From: an uncultured Microbacterium sp.
GTDB taxonomy: Bacteria; Actinomycetota; Actinomycetes; Actinomycetales; Microbacteriaceae
DNA: 15,489 bases
Direction: 5' to 3'
NCBI GenBank assembly: GCA_937988695.1
Contig: CALKHM010000220.1
Location: 1 to 15,489, forward strand
Shown: piece after piece, positions 7,158 to 14,027 of the stretch
Position numbering within the stretch: the stretch's first letter is position 1
Layout: every line of letters begins with the position of its first letter
Program-made: the position numbers and the translations under genes
The notes under the pieces: model-generated
What the model was told of the DNA's origin: nothing
Databases searched by the model: none
Seen by the model: only the letters and a program-made list of their open reading frames with translations

Positions 7158-7166
7158 TGTGGATAA
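7158..7166 (-). promoter_or_regulatory. single perfect DnaA-box match
   Basis: The minus strand reads TTATCCACA, the classic 9-mer DnaA box. It lies 27 bases before the -10 box of the lipoprotein gene. I noticed no second box nearby, so this is not an origin. It may be a chance or regulatory DnaA site. Confidence 0.4.
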
Positions 7167-7192
7167 CTCGGACGGAGGCCTGGCGGAATCGC

Positions 7193-7198
7193 TACGGT
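7193..7198 (+). promoter_or_regulatory. -10 box for leaderless lipoprotein gene
   Basis: TACGGT matches TANNNT and ends six bases before the GTG at 7205. A leaderless GTG start is consistent with the absence of a ribosome site at suitable distance. Confidence 0.55.
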
Positions 7199-7204
7199 GG
7201 GCTT

Positions 7205-7732
7205 GTGAATCGTCGCCTCGGGTTCGTCGCCGGCGTCATCTGCGTCATCACGCTGCTGGCCGGTTGCACACCCAAGCCCGCCCCGACGCCGACCGCGCTG
7301 TTCTCCAGCGAGGCAGCGGCGTTCAAGGCCGCCGAACAGACGTATCGCGCGTACGTCGACGCCTTGAACAAGGTCGATCTCAGCGAACCCGCCACGTTCG
7401 AGGACGTCTACAAGTGGGAGACGGGCGAACGCCTAGCGGGTGACAAAAAGGCTCTCACCGACTATCACGCGCGACACGCTTCCATGACTGGAACGACCAA
7501 GATCATCTTGCTCCGCCCCCACCGGACGAACTCTGCTTTTTCCAAAGCAACCCTGGCAGCTTGTGTCGACGTCTCCGCATTGCAGATCCGAAACGCAAAC
7601 GGCAACTCCCTCATATCACCCGACCGTCCCGACGTGCAGAGCATCACGATCGAGGTCAGCGCGATCTCCGACTCAGAGTCGAGATTCCTTGTTGCGTCAG
7701 TATCTGGTCGGTCTGGGGACCCCGAATGCTGA
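7205..7732 (+). CDS. putative lipoprotein, Microbacteriaceae-type, unknown function
   Basis: This 175-residue protein has a lipoprotein signal: MNRR, a hydrophobic stretch, then the lipobox LLAGC with the lipidated Cys at 21. The mature part starts with a Pro/Thr-rich linker (TPKPAPTPTA). A helical segment follows, AAFKAAEQTYRAYVDALNKV (38-57), that looks like the first helix of an NTF2-like fold. Two further cysteines, 120 and 175 (the last residue), could form a disulfide outside the membrane. I recall similar lipoproteins in Microbacterium genomes but no function. The GTG start is supported by the spaced -10 box. From about 7440 the DNA is lower in GC than its neighbours. The stop overlaps the start of the next gene, so the two are likely co-translated. 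Confidence 0.75.
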   Translation: MNRRLGFVAGVICVITLLAGCTPKPAPTPTALFSSEAAAFKAAEQTYRAYVDALNKVDLSEPATFEDVYKWETGERLAGDKKALTDYHARHASMTGTTKIILLRPHRTNSAFSKATLAACVDVSALQIRNANGNSLISPDRPDVQSITIEVSAISDSESRFLVASVSGRSGDPEC

Positions 7733-8619
7733 GTCACCGCTTCGCTTTCGTTGTCCTTTGCATAACCGTGATCTCGGGAGCAACCGTTCTCCATCCCACT
7801 TCATCGAAGGAATGTGTCGGGCTGGGCGGCGTAGCCACGAACAACTGCGTGGAGACTGGCAACGACAATTTGGTGCTGGAGGGCAGTCAGACGACCAACA
7901 GTCGTTCTCAGTCCGAGCACGGGTCAGAGAACAGAGACAACCGCCGAGTCATGGACGGCACCTACCGCGACACGCGGAACGCAGCTCCGATAACCGATCA
8001 TGCACCACCCGACGCACCACAGGACTACGGCACTCGGCCGGCTGTGGACTGCGAGAGCCCGAGCACGCCCTGCAGTCTGATCCCGACCACGCCGACCCCG
8101 TCACCCACGACGTCGCCGACGGCGCGCACGATCCCCGCCGTGACACTGACCGACCTCGCCGTCTTCCGTCCTGCCACGCCATCCCTCACGAGCGAGCCCG
8201 ACCGTGCTGGCATCGCCGGTCTCCCGGTCAATCTCGTCGCGACAGCTCACGCGCAGACACTGCACGGAACCCTCTTCGAACTCCCTGTGGCGGTCCGGTT
8301 CACACCCCATCACTACACGTTCACACACGGCGATGGCACAGCAGCATCCACCCGCACCGGGGGCACCAGTTGGAAGATCACGGGTGACCCACAGTTCACA
8401 CCATCCGCGACCAGCCACACCTATGCGCAGCGCGGCACCTATTCGGCGACCGTCACCGTCTCCTACTCGCCCGCCGTCGACTTCGGCGACGGTGTCTGGC
8501 GGCCCGTTGCCGGCTACGTCGCGGCGACGAGCACACCGCAGAGCATCCGCATCTACGAGGCACACACCGCGCTCGTCGCACACACCTGTATCGAAGACCC
8601 CCGCGGCCCCGGCTGCTGA
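7726..8619 (+). CDS. secreted PKD-like domain protein, unknown function
   Basis: This 297-residue protein has an N-terminal hydrophobic segment (about 5-22, FAFVVLCITVISGATVLH) that should act as a signal peptide or anchor. A low-complexity polar region follows (about 50-110), then a Pro/Thr-rich linker (PTTPTPSPTTSPT, 120-132). The C-terminal domain has PKD-like hallmarks: YTFTHGDG (197-204) where the fold usually has W.FGDG, and SHTYAQRGTYSATVTVSY (230-247). The protein ends in a Cys pair, C288 and the terminal PRGPGC, an ending I recall from Microbacteriaceae relatives. The ATG at 7726 overlaps the lipoprotein stop by seven bases. Longer in-frame starts would run through the lipoprotein gene. 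An extracellular binding or structural role with the lipoprotein is inferred. Confidence 0.72.
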   Translation: MLSHRFAFVVLCITVISGATVLHPTSSKECVGLGGVATNNCVETGNDNLVLEGSQTTNSRSQSEHGSENRDNRRVMDGTYRDTRNAAPITDHAPPDAPQDYGTRPAVDCESPSTPCSLIPTTPTPSPTTSPTARTIPAVTLTDLAVFRPATPSLTSEPDRAGIAGLPVNLVATAHAQTLHGTLFELPVAVRFTPHHYTFTHGDGTAASTRTGGTSWKITGDPQFTPSATSHTYAQRGTYSATVTVSYSPAVDFGDGVWRPVAGYVAATSTPQSIRIYEAHTALVAHTCIEDPRGPGC

Positions 8620-8637
8620 CATCCGTCGTCGCTTCGA

Positions 8638-8717
8638 CCGAGGACAACCTCGTCGAACCGAAGACAACCTCGTCGAACCGAAGACAAGGTCGGCACACCG
8701 AGGACAAGGTCGGCGAA
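8638..8717. repeat. four tandem 20-bp units between PKD-like gene and ligase
   Basis: Units at 8638-8657, 8658-8677, 8678-8697 and 8698-8717 follow the pattern CCGARGACAASSTCGKCRMA. Units 1 and 2 carry ACCTCGTCGAA, and units 3 and 4 carry AGGTCGGC plus a variable end. The array fills most of the 144-base gap. It begins 18 bases after the stop at 8619 and ends 34 bases before the ligase -10 box. Confidence 0.9.
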
Positions 8718-8751
8718 ACCGCAACCGCAACACGGGGTGGGACGGAGCGGG

Positions 8752-8757
8752 CATGAT
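8752..8757 (+). promoter_or_regulatory. -10-like box for leaderless DNA ligase gene
   Basis: CATGAT keeps the two most conserved -10 positions (A2, T6) and ends exactly six bases before the ATG at 8764. It supports that ATG over an in-frame ATG at 8737. Confidence 0.5.
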
Positions 8758-8763
8758 GGACGA

Positions 8764-9807
8764 ATGCGGTACGAGATCCCCGCGCCGATGCTGGCCAAAG
8801 CAGTCCCCGCCGTGCCCGAGCCCGACAGCGTCGCCGGCGGCCTCAGCTACGAGCCGAAGTGGGACGGCTTCCGCGGGCTCATCGCCTTCGACGGAAACGC
8901 CGTCGAGATCGGCAGCCGCGGGGCGAAACCGCTCACCCGCTACTTCCCCGAGCTCGTCGAGGCGTGTCTGCGTCTGCTCCCCGAACCGTGCCTGCTCGAC
9001 GGCGAGATCGCCGTTCCCACCGGGTCGCCCGGACACCGACGCCTCGACTGGGAGGCCCTGACCCAGCGCATCCATCCCGCCGCCTCCCGGGTCGCAAGGC
9101 TCGCCGCCGAGACGCCGGCCATGTTCATCGCCTACGACCTGCTGGCCCGCGGCGACCGCGACCTGCAGCCCGCGCCGTTCCAGACGCGCCGCGATGAGCT
9201 GGAGCGGCTCATGTCCGGGCTGCCGCATCCGCTGCACCTGACCCGGACCACACGCGACCCCGATCTCGCGCGGCGGTGGCTCGACGAGTTCGAGGGCGCC
9301 GGGCTCGACGGCGTCGTTGCCAAGCCGCTCACGCAGGCGTACGCCCCCAACAAGCGCACCATGTTCAAGATCAAGCACGCGCGCACCGCCGACGTCGTCG
9401 CCCTCGGCTACCGGGTGCACAAGTCCGGAAGCGGGCTCGGCTCGCTGCTGCTGGGCCTGTACACGGCCGACGGACGTCTCCACAACGTCGGCGCGGTGTC
9501 CGCGTTCAGCAACGAGCGTCGGCTCGAGCTCGTCGACGAGCTCGCACCGCTGGTGGAGACGGATGCCGAGGGTCGGGCGATCACCGGCGAGACCGACAAG
9601 TCCCGCTTCAGCGCCGGCAAGGACGTCTCGTTCGTGCGACTGCGCCCGGAACGGGTGCTCGAGGTGCGGTACGACCAGTTGGAGGGTGCACGGTTCCGTC
9701 ACACCGTGCAGTTCGAGCGGTGGCGGCCCGACCGCGACCCGCGCTCGTGCGCGTTCGATCAGCTCGAGGTGGTCTCCGCCTTCGATGTCGACCGCGTGCT
9801 CGCCTGA
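8764..9807 (+). CDS. ATP-dependent DNA ligase, LigC type
   Basis: This 347-residue ligase seals nicks by forming a lysyl-AMP intermediate. Motif I EPKWDGFRG places the catalytic lysine at 32. Motif Ia SRGAK (51-55), motif III LLDGEIAV (78-85), IIIa FIAYDLL (121-127), motif IV LDGVVAK (181-187) and motif V MFKIKH (200-205) are all intact. The C-terminal OB-fold ends with SFVRLRPERVLEVRYDQLEG and RHTVQFERWRPDR. Size and layout match mycobacterial LigC rather than the larger LigB or the fused LigD. It is therefore probably a repair ligase beside the essential NAD-dependent LigA, which is not in this window. A stand-alone LigD-type polymerase lies convergently downstream. The final 49 bases overlap the 3' end of the oxidoreductase gene on the other strand. 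Confidence 0.93.
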   Translation: MRYEIPAPMLAKAVPAVPEPDSVAGGLSYEPKWDGFRGLIAFDGNAVEIGSRGAKPLTRYFPELVEACLRLLPEPCLLDGEIAVPTGSPGHRRLDWEALTQRIHPAASRVARLAAETPAMFIAYDLLARGDRDLQPAPFQTRRDELERLMSGLPHPLHLTRTTRDPDLARRWLDEFEGAGLDGVVAKPLTQAYAPNKRTMFKIKHARTADVVALGYRVHKSGSGLGSLLLGLYTADGRLHNVGAVSAFSNERRLELVDELAPLVETDAEGRAITGETDKSRFSAGKDVSFVRLRPERVLEVRYDQLEGARFRHTVQFERWRPDRDPRSCAFDQLEVVSAFDVDRVLA

Positions 9808-10319
9808 TCCGTATCCGTCCCGCGCGACGGAACCTCCGCCGAACCGGGCTGCGCCCCTTCCCGACCCGGTGGGGTGAACTCCACCAGCGGGATGTCGGCG
9901 TCACCGCCCGCCGCGTAGTCCATGGCGCCCTTCAGCCGTTTCCACGCCGCCGGGTGCGCCGCGGCATACCCTCGCAACGCCGCCACGGACTCCTCATGAC
10001 CGAGCAATCGCGCCTGCGCGCGCACCCGACGCGCGCGCCCGGTGCTCAGGTACGCCACGCCGTTGGCCGCGATGTTCCGGTACCACTGCGCCTTCGCGCC
10101 GAAGCCCGATGCGACCACGACGCGGTTGCGCGATCGCTCGGCCACCTCGACGACGACGTACCGCGGCTCCTGCGAGGAGCGACCGAGATGCTCGATCATC
10201 ACGAGCCGACGTCCGAAGATCCAGCCGAGGCCGGCTCGATACAGCGCGATGGGCGCCCGCACGAGCCAGGGGGTGCGCAACGCGGCGGCGATCGCCCGGT
10301 CGACGGGTCGCTCAGTCAT
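9759..10319 (-). CDS. nitroreductase-family deazaflavin-type oxidoreductase
   Basis: This 186-residue protein resembles F420-binding split-barrel oxidoreductases. RAPIALYRAGLGWIFGRRLVM (21-41) is followed by EHLGRSSQEPRYVVVEV, VVASGFGAKAQWYRNI and AANGVAYLSTGRARRVRAQA. The family core appears to end near IPLVEFTPPGRE (about residue 153). The last 33 residues are a Ser/Thr-rich tail that reads antisense to the ligase gene. The ATG at 10319 overlaps the stop of the upstream polymerase gene in ATGACTGA, so translation is probably coupled and the pair is one transcription unit. The partner substrate is unknown. It differs clearly from the Ddn-like protein at 3499-3939, so it is a second subfamily and not a duplicate. 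Confidence 0.85.
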   Translation of the reverse strand: MTERPVDRAIAAALRTPWLVRAPIALYRAGLGWIFGRRLVMIEHLGRSSQEPRYVVVEVAERSRNRVVVASGFGAKAQWYRNIAANGVAYLSTGRARRVRAQARLLGHEESVAALRGYAAAHPAAWKRLKGAMDYAAGGDADIPLVEFTPPGREGAQPGSAEVPSRGTDTDQASTRSTSKAETTSS

Positions 10320-11337
10320 CGTCCTTGCGCGCACGGCTGGGCTGCACGCGCGGTGGTTCACCGGGCATCTTGGGGAACTCGGGCGGGAAGGGCAGCTCGC
10401 CGAGCCCGTCTGCGACGTCACGCTCCCACCATTCCAGCAGCGTGTCGATGCGCCCCGGACGCTCACCGAACCGCTCCCACGCATCACCCAGCTCGGCCAG
10501 GCGCTGCGGGATCGTCCGCACCGTGAACGCGGCGGGATCGACGGACGCCAGCTCCTCCCACGTCACCGGGGTCGACACCGTCGCGCCGGCCAGGGCCCGC
10601 GGGCTGTAGGCGCCCGCCATCGTGCGATCGCGGTTGGCCTGGTTGAAATCGATGAAGATGCGCTCCCCACGCTCTTCCTTCCACCAGTCCATCGTGACCC
10701 GCTCCGGCATCCGACGCGCCAGTTCCCTGCCCGCGGCGATCACGGCGTGACGTACGTCGAGGAACTCGTGCGTGGGCTCGATCGGACAGAACACGTGCAG
10801 CCCGCGGCTGCCGCTGGTCTTGATCCAGGCGTCCAGTCCCGCCTCGGCCAAGACGTCGCGCAATGCCGGTGCGACGGCGACCGCGTCGGCGAAGTCGGTG
10901 CCCGGCTGCGGGTCGAGGTCGATGCGCAGCTCGACGGGCTCGTCGGTGGCCGATGCCAGCGACGCCCACGGATGGAACACGACCGTGTTCATCTGCGCCG
11001 CCCAGACGGCCGCGGCGATCTCGGTGAGCACGAGCTGGGGATGCCGCCGTCCGCTGTTGTAGGTGACCGACACGCTCTCGACGTAGTCGGGCGCGCCCTT
11101 GGGCGGGTTCTTCGAGAAGAAGCTCTCGCCGTCGATGCCGCCGGGGAACCGCTGCAGCGACATCGGCCGGTCGCCGTTGGCCGCCAGGAACGGCTCGCGC
11201 ACCGCGACGAAGTACTCGGCGAGCTCGCGTTTGGTGATGCCGACCTCGGGCCAGATCACCCGATCGGGGCTGGACACCGCGACCTCGCGGTCGCCGAGAG
11301 GTCCGGGCACGGTCAGCGTGATGCGCTCAGAGGCCAT
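10312..11337 (-). CDS. stand-alone LigD-type primase-polymerase (PrimPol)
   Basis: This 341-residue protein is the polymerase domain of LigD without ligase or nuclease domains, like mycobacterial Prim-PolC/PolD. Such enzymes prefer ribonucleotides and fill short gaps at breaks or excised bases. The N-terminal SSPDRVIWPEVGITKRELAE is the family opening. Motif I LRIDLDP supplies the metal-binding Asp140 and Asp142. SGSRGLHVF (175-183) and IDFNQANRDRTMAGAYS (229-245, Asp230) are motifs II and III. All expected catalytic residues are present. The ATG at 11337 has a TACCGT box six bases upstream. The gene is 55 bases after the MFS gene and overlaps the oxidoreductase gene by 8 bases. Convergent pairing with a LigC-type ligase argues for a LigC-style repair module, though no Ku gene is visible. 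Confidence 0.93.
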   Translation of the reverse strand: MASERITLTVPGPLGDREVAVSSPDRVIWPEVGITKRELAEYFVAVREPFLAANGDRPMSLQRFPGGIDGESFFSKNPPKGAPDYVESVSVTYNSGRRHPQLVLTEIAAAVWAAQMNTVVFHPWASLASATDEPVELRIDLDPQPGTDFADAVAVAPALRDVLAEAGLDAWIKTSGSRGLHVFCPIEPTHEFLDVRHAVIAAGRELARRMPERVTMDWWKEERGERIFIDFNQANRDRTMAGAYSPRALAGATVSTPVTWEELASVDPAAFTVRTIPQRLAELGDAWERFGERPGRIDTLLEWWERDVADGLGELPFPPEFPKMPGEPPRVQPSRARKDDD

Positions 11338-11343
11338 GGGTCC

Positions 11344-11349
11344 ACGGTA
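11344..11349 (-). promoter_or_regulatory. -10 box for leaderless PrimPol gene
   Basis: TACCGT on the minus strand ends six bases before the ATG at 11337. It gives the repair gene its own promoter in the 55-base gap after the MFS gene. Confidence 0.6.
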
Positions 11350-11392
11350 TCGGCCGCACCCGACATCCGACAGAGGGCGGATGCCGCGACCG

Positions 11393-12757
11393 TCAGTGTC
11401 CTCGCCGCGGAAGCCGGCGATCCAGCGCCACCAGCAGCAGAACGGCCACGCCGAGCGCCACCAGCACGAAGGCCGCCGCGTGCAGCCCGGCGTCGGTGGC
11501 GCGGCCCGGGAAGGCCAGCGCGATGAGCGCCGACGCGAAGATCGCGCCGAGATAGCTGGCCGTGCGCAGAAGCCCTGAGGCGACGCCGATCTCGTCGGGC
11601 GTGGTCTGCGTGTACAGCGCCGCCTGGTTGGCGGTGGAGTTCATGCCCATCACGATCCCGAACACGAGACTGAGCACGACCAGCAGGACGATGCTCGTCG
11701 TCGCGCTGACCATCGTCAGCGCGACCGCACCGACGATCATGGCCACGGCGCTGATCAGCTGCGGCGTGCGCACCAGGGCCCGACGGGCGATGGCAGCCGC
11801 GCCGATGGCGGCCACGACGCTCATCGGCAGCATCACCAGCCCGCTGACCCCGGCTCCAAGGCCACGTCCCTCCTCGAGCCATTGCACGTAGCCGTATAGC
11901 ACCGTGTAGGCCGACATCAGGGTCAGCGCCTGCCGCAGGTAGGTGCGCACGAGCGGACCGTTGCGCGCCAGCATCCGGACATCGATGAAGGGATGCTGCG
12001 CACGCCGCTCCCACACGATCAGGGCCGCGACCGCCGCGACGAACGCCGCCGCGATCCACCAGTTCGGCCGGGTGATGTCGGAGAGCACCGCGATGAGCGC
12101 GACGACCGCTGCGGCGAACAGCGCCATCCCGGTCACGTCCAGGGCACGAGCAAGCGCGCGCACCGAGCCGCGCGCACGAGGTCCGTCGGCGGGCAGCCAC
12201 GCGAGGGTCATGGCGATGCCGACCAGGCCCAGCGGGATGTTCACGGCGAAGACCGCCGGCCAGTCCCAGACACCGACGAGGAGCCCGCCCAGCGGCAGGC
12301 CGAGCGCCGATGTCACCTGGCCGGCGATCGCGATGCCGCCGAGCACGCCGCCGGGAATGCCGGTGCCGGCGGTCTCTGCCCGCGTGCGGATCATCGCCAT
12401 GGCCGTCGGGTACCCCGCGGCGGTGCCGATGCCGATCAGCGCGCGCGAGACGATGAGCCAGCCGAACGCGGGGGCGAACGTGCCCACGATGCCGGCGATC
12501 GTGACGATGCCCAGCCCGCCCAGGAACACGCGTCGCGGCCCGAACTGTGTAGCCAGGCGGCCCATCGCCGGCTGCGCGACGGCGCTGGACACATAGACCG
12601 CGGCGACCAGCGTCGCGGTCTGTCCTGCGCTGACGCCGAAGCCGGCGGCGATCGCGACCAGCGACGTCGCGATGATCGACGAGTTGACCGGGTTCAGCGA
12701 GGTGCCCCACAGCAGCGGGGCGACGAAGCGCGCGCGAAACGGCCGCTGCACTGTCAT
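11393..12757 (-). CDS. MFS transporter, multidrug-efflux (DHA2-like) type
   Basis: This 454-residue protein is a major facilitator family exporter of the inner membrane, probably with 14 helices. The N-terminal SLNPVNSSIIATSLVAIA matches the first helix of drug:H+ antiporters. GRLATQFGPRRVFLGGL is the loop 2-3 motif A, and LGIVTIAGIVGTFAP and ALIGIGTAAGYPTAMAMIR follow. PGGVLGGIAIAGQVTSALGLPLGG looks like the antiporter motif C region (helix 5), and WPAVFAVNIPLG is typical of DHA2 members. Substrate cannot be inferred. No regulator gene is adjacent. An AACGGT sequence six bases upstream suggests a leaderless start, and the SseB-family gene ends 51 bases upstream. Confidence 0.9.
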   Translation of the reverse strand: MTVQRPFRARFVAPLLWGTSLNPVNSSIIATSLVAIAAGFGVSAGQTATLVAAVYVSSAVAQPAMGRLATQFGPRRVFLGGLGIVTIAGIVGTFAPAFGWLIVSRALIGIGTAAGYPTAMAMIRTRAETAGTGIPGGVLGGIAIAGQVTSALGLPLGGLLVGVWDWPAVFAVNIPLGLVGIAMTLAWLPADGPRARGSVRALARALDVTGMALFAAAVVALIAVLSDITRPNWWIAAAFVAAVAALIVWERRAQHPFIDVRMLARNGPLVRTYLRQALTLMSAYTVLYGYVQWLEEGRGLGAGVSGLVMLPMSVVAAIGAAAIARRALVRTPQLISAVAMIVGAVALTMVSATTSIVLLVVLSLVFGIVMGMNSTANQAALYTQTTPDEIGVASGLLRTASYLGAIFASALIALAFPGRATDAGLHAAAFVLVALGVAVLLLVALDRRLPRRGH

Positions 12758-12763
12758 CGGGGC

Positions 12764-12769
12764 ACCGTT
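12764..12769 (-). promoter_or_regulatory. -10-like box for leaderless MFS gene
   Basis: AACGGT on the minus strand ends six bases before the ATG at 12757. It keeps A2 and T6 of the -10 consensus but lacks T1, so it is a weaker match. Confidence 0.4.
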
Positions 12770-12808
12770 TCGGATAGAGCTCGCCCGGGCGGCGACCCCG
12801 CGCGCCGG

Positions 12809-13933
12809 TCAGTCCTCGTCGGCGTCGTCACCGGAGGGGGATGCCGCAGACTCGCCGGCCTCGTGCTCGTCGGCGATCCCGTGCTCGGGCTCCGGTTCCG
12901 GCAGCGCCATCACCGGTGCGAGCTGGTCGCGATCCAGCCGGATCCAAGGGCCCACCGCGTCGACGACGATGCCGTCGATGCCGGGGTCGCCGCGCAGCGC
13001 CTGGCCGAGCTGAGCCGGGGTGAACGGCATCGGCCGGTCGTTGCGCCCGAGCGCCACGACCTCCAGCGGGTGTGAGAACACCGGCAGGATGCGCTCCCCC
13101 GCCTCGGTGCGCGACTCAGCCACGCCCCAGTCGTCATCGTCCGAGGCCCGGTTCACCGCGATCCATAGCGGCACCCTGGTGAGCGCGTCGGCGACCTCGG
13201 CCGCCGTGCGCTCGGTGCGCGGTCCGCAGACGAGCTTCTTCAGCGTGCCCTCCGGGTCCCATTCCTCGAGCATGCGCTCGATCAGCGCGCGCGGCAGCAC
13301 GACGCTCGCGGGAGCCGACGCGTGGTCGATCATGATGCCGGCGAAATCACCCTGCAGCACATACTGCAGCACGCCGACGGCGGGCTGACCCATGGCCGAC
13401 GTCTCGGTGTCGCCATCGGCTTCGACGGCTGCCGCGAGCGCCGCGCCCGAGCTGTACATCATGACGAACTGGCCCTCTTCGCGCGTCGCGATCGCCAGCG
13501 GCAGCGCCTCACCGGCGCTCATCAGCTCTTGTGCGTTGCCCTTGACGCGCAGATACACCGTGCCCTGCAGCAGCTGACGCGCCACGCTGAGCACCTCGTG
13601 CGGCTCGGGGTTCTCGCCGAGCGTCGCCAGCTGCCCGCGCAGCACCACGTTGTCGGGCAGGCCGGGAATCGTCTCGGCCGGTGCGGGCGGCGCGCCGGAG
13701 GGCGCGGGCGACGGGGTGGTGGCGCTCGCACCGAACCCACCGTACGACGTGGTCGAGATGCCGACCTGCGGCGTGGGCTCGGCGTCGCCCTCTGGCGCCG
13801 GAGCGAGCGGTGCACTGTCCTGGGCGGCGGCAGCATCAGCATCCGGCGTCTCCGGCGATGTCTCGCCGCCGCGAGGCTCCGCCTCGTTCTTGCCGGAACC
13901 GGTCGCCTTCGGACCACGGGAGAAGAGTGCCAT
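12809..13933 (-). CDS. SseB-family protein
   Basis: This 374-residue, probably cytoplasmic protein has a disordered acidic and Pro/Ala-rich N-terminus (about 1-90), two SseB-like alpha/beta domains and an acidic tail (about 345-374). The first domain includes LLQGTVYLRVKG, LPLAIATREEGQFVMMYSSG and GVLQYVLQGDFAGIMIDHAS (about 115-225). The second includes VPLWIAVN, ERILPVFSHPLEVVALG and GIDGIVVDAVGPWIRL (about 245-335). The pairing of a strand reading PVFS with a later GIVVD strand is typical of the SseB N-terminal domain. No enzymatic residues are evident and the family's actinobacterial role is unclear. A TAGGGT box six bases before the ATG suggests its own leaderless promoter. It lies 94 bases downstream of the helicase gene. 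Confidence 0.82.
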   Translation of the reverse strand: MALFSRGPKATGSGKNEAEPRGGETSPETPDADAAAAQDSAPLAPAPEGDAEPTPQVGISTTSYGGFGASATTPSPAPSGAPPAPAETIPGLPDNVVLRGQLATLGENPEPHEVLSVARQLLQGTVYLRVKGNAQELMSAGEALPLAIATREEGQFVMMYSSGAALAAAVEADGDTETSAMGQPAVGVLQYVLQGDFAGIMIDHASAPASVVLPRALIERMLEEWDPEGTLKKLVCGPRTERTAAEVADALTRVPLWIAVNRASDDDDWGVAESRTEAGERILPVFSHPLEVVALGRNDRPMPFTPAQLGQALRGDPGIDGIVVDAVGPWIRLDRDQLAPVMALPEPEPEHGIADEHEAGESAASPSGDDADED

Positions 13934-13939
13934 TACGCC

Positions 13940-13945
13940 ACCCTA
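13940..13945 (-). promoter_or_regulatory. -10 box for leaderless SseB-family gene
   Basis: TAGGGT on the minus strand ends six bases before the ATG at 13933, in the 94-base gap after the helicase gene. No ribosome site is evident. Confidence 0.6.
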
Positions 13946-14027
13946 ACCCGGGCGCACCTGCGTCACCGCACGGACATCGGCATGCACGGCCCATTCCCAC
14001 GAGCGGCGCATTCACGCCAGGAACAGC

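Noticed and set aside
7121..7204. Replication origin suggested by the DnaA box
   Set aside because: Only one box, no AT-rich unwinding region, and none of dnaA, dnaN or rpmH nearby.
8620..8763. CRISPR array suggested by repeated 20-bp units
   Set aside because: The units are directly contiguous with no unique spacers, and no cas genes are present.
11364..11383. Small inverted repeat CATCCG/CGGATG as a terminator between the MFS and PrimPol genes
   Set aside because: Only 6 bp with no following T tract. It contains the abundant GGATG word and could arise by chance.
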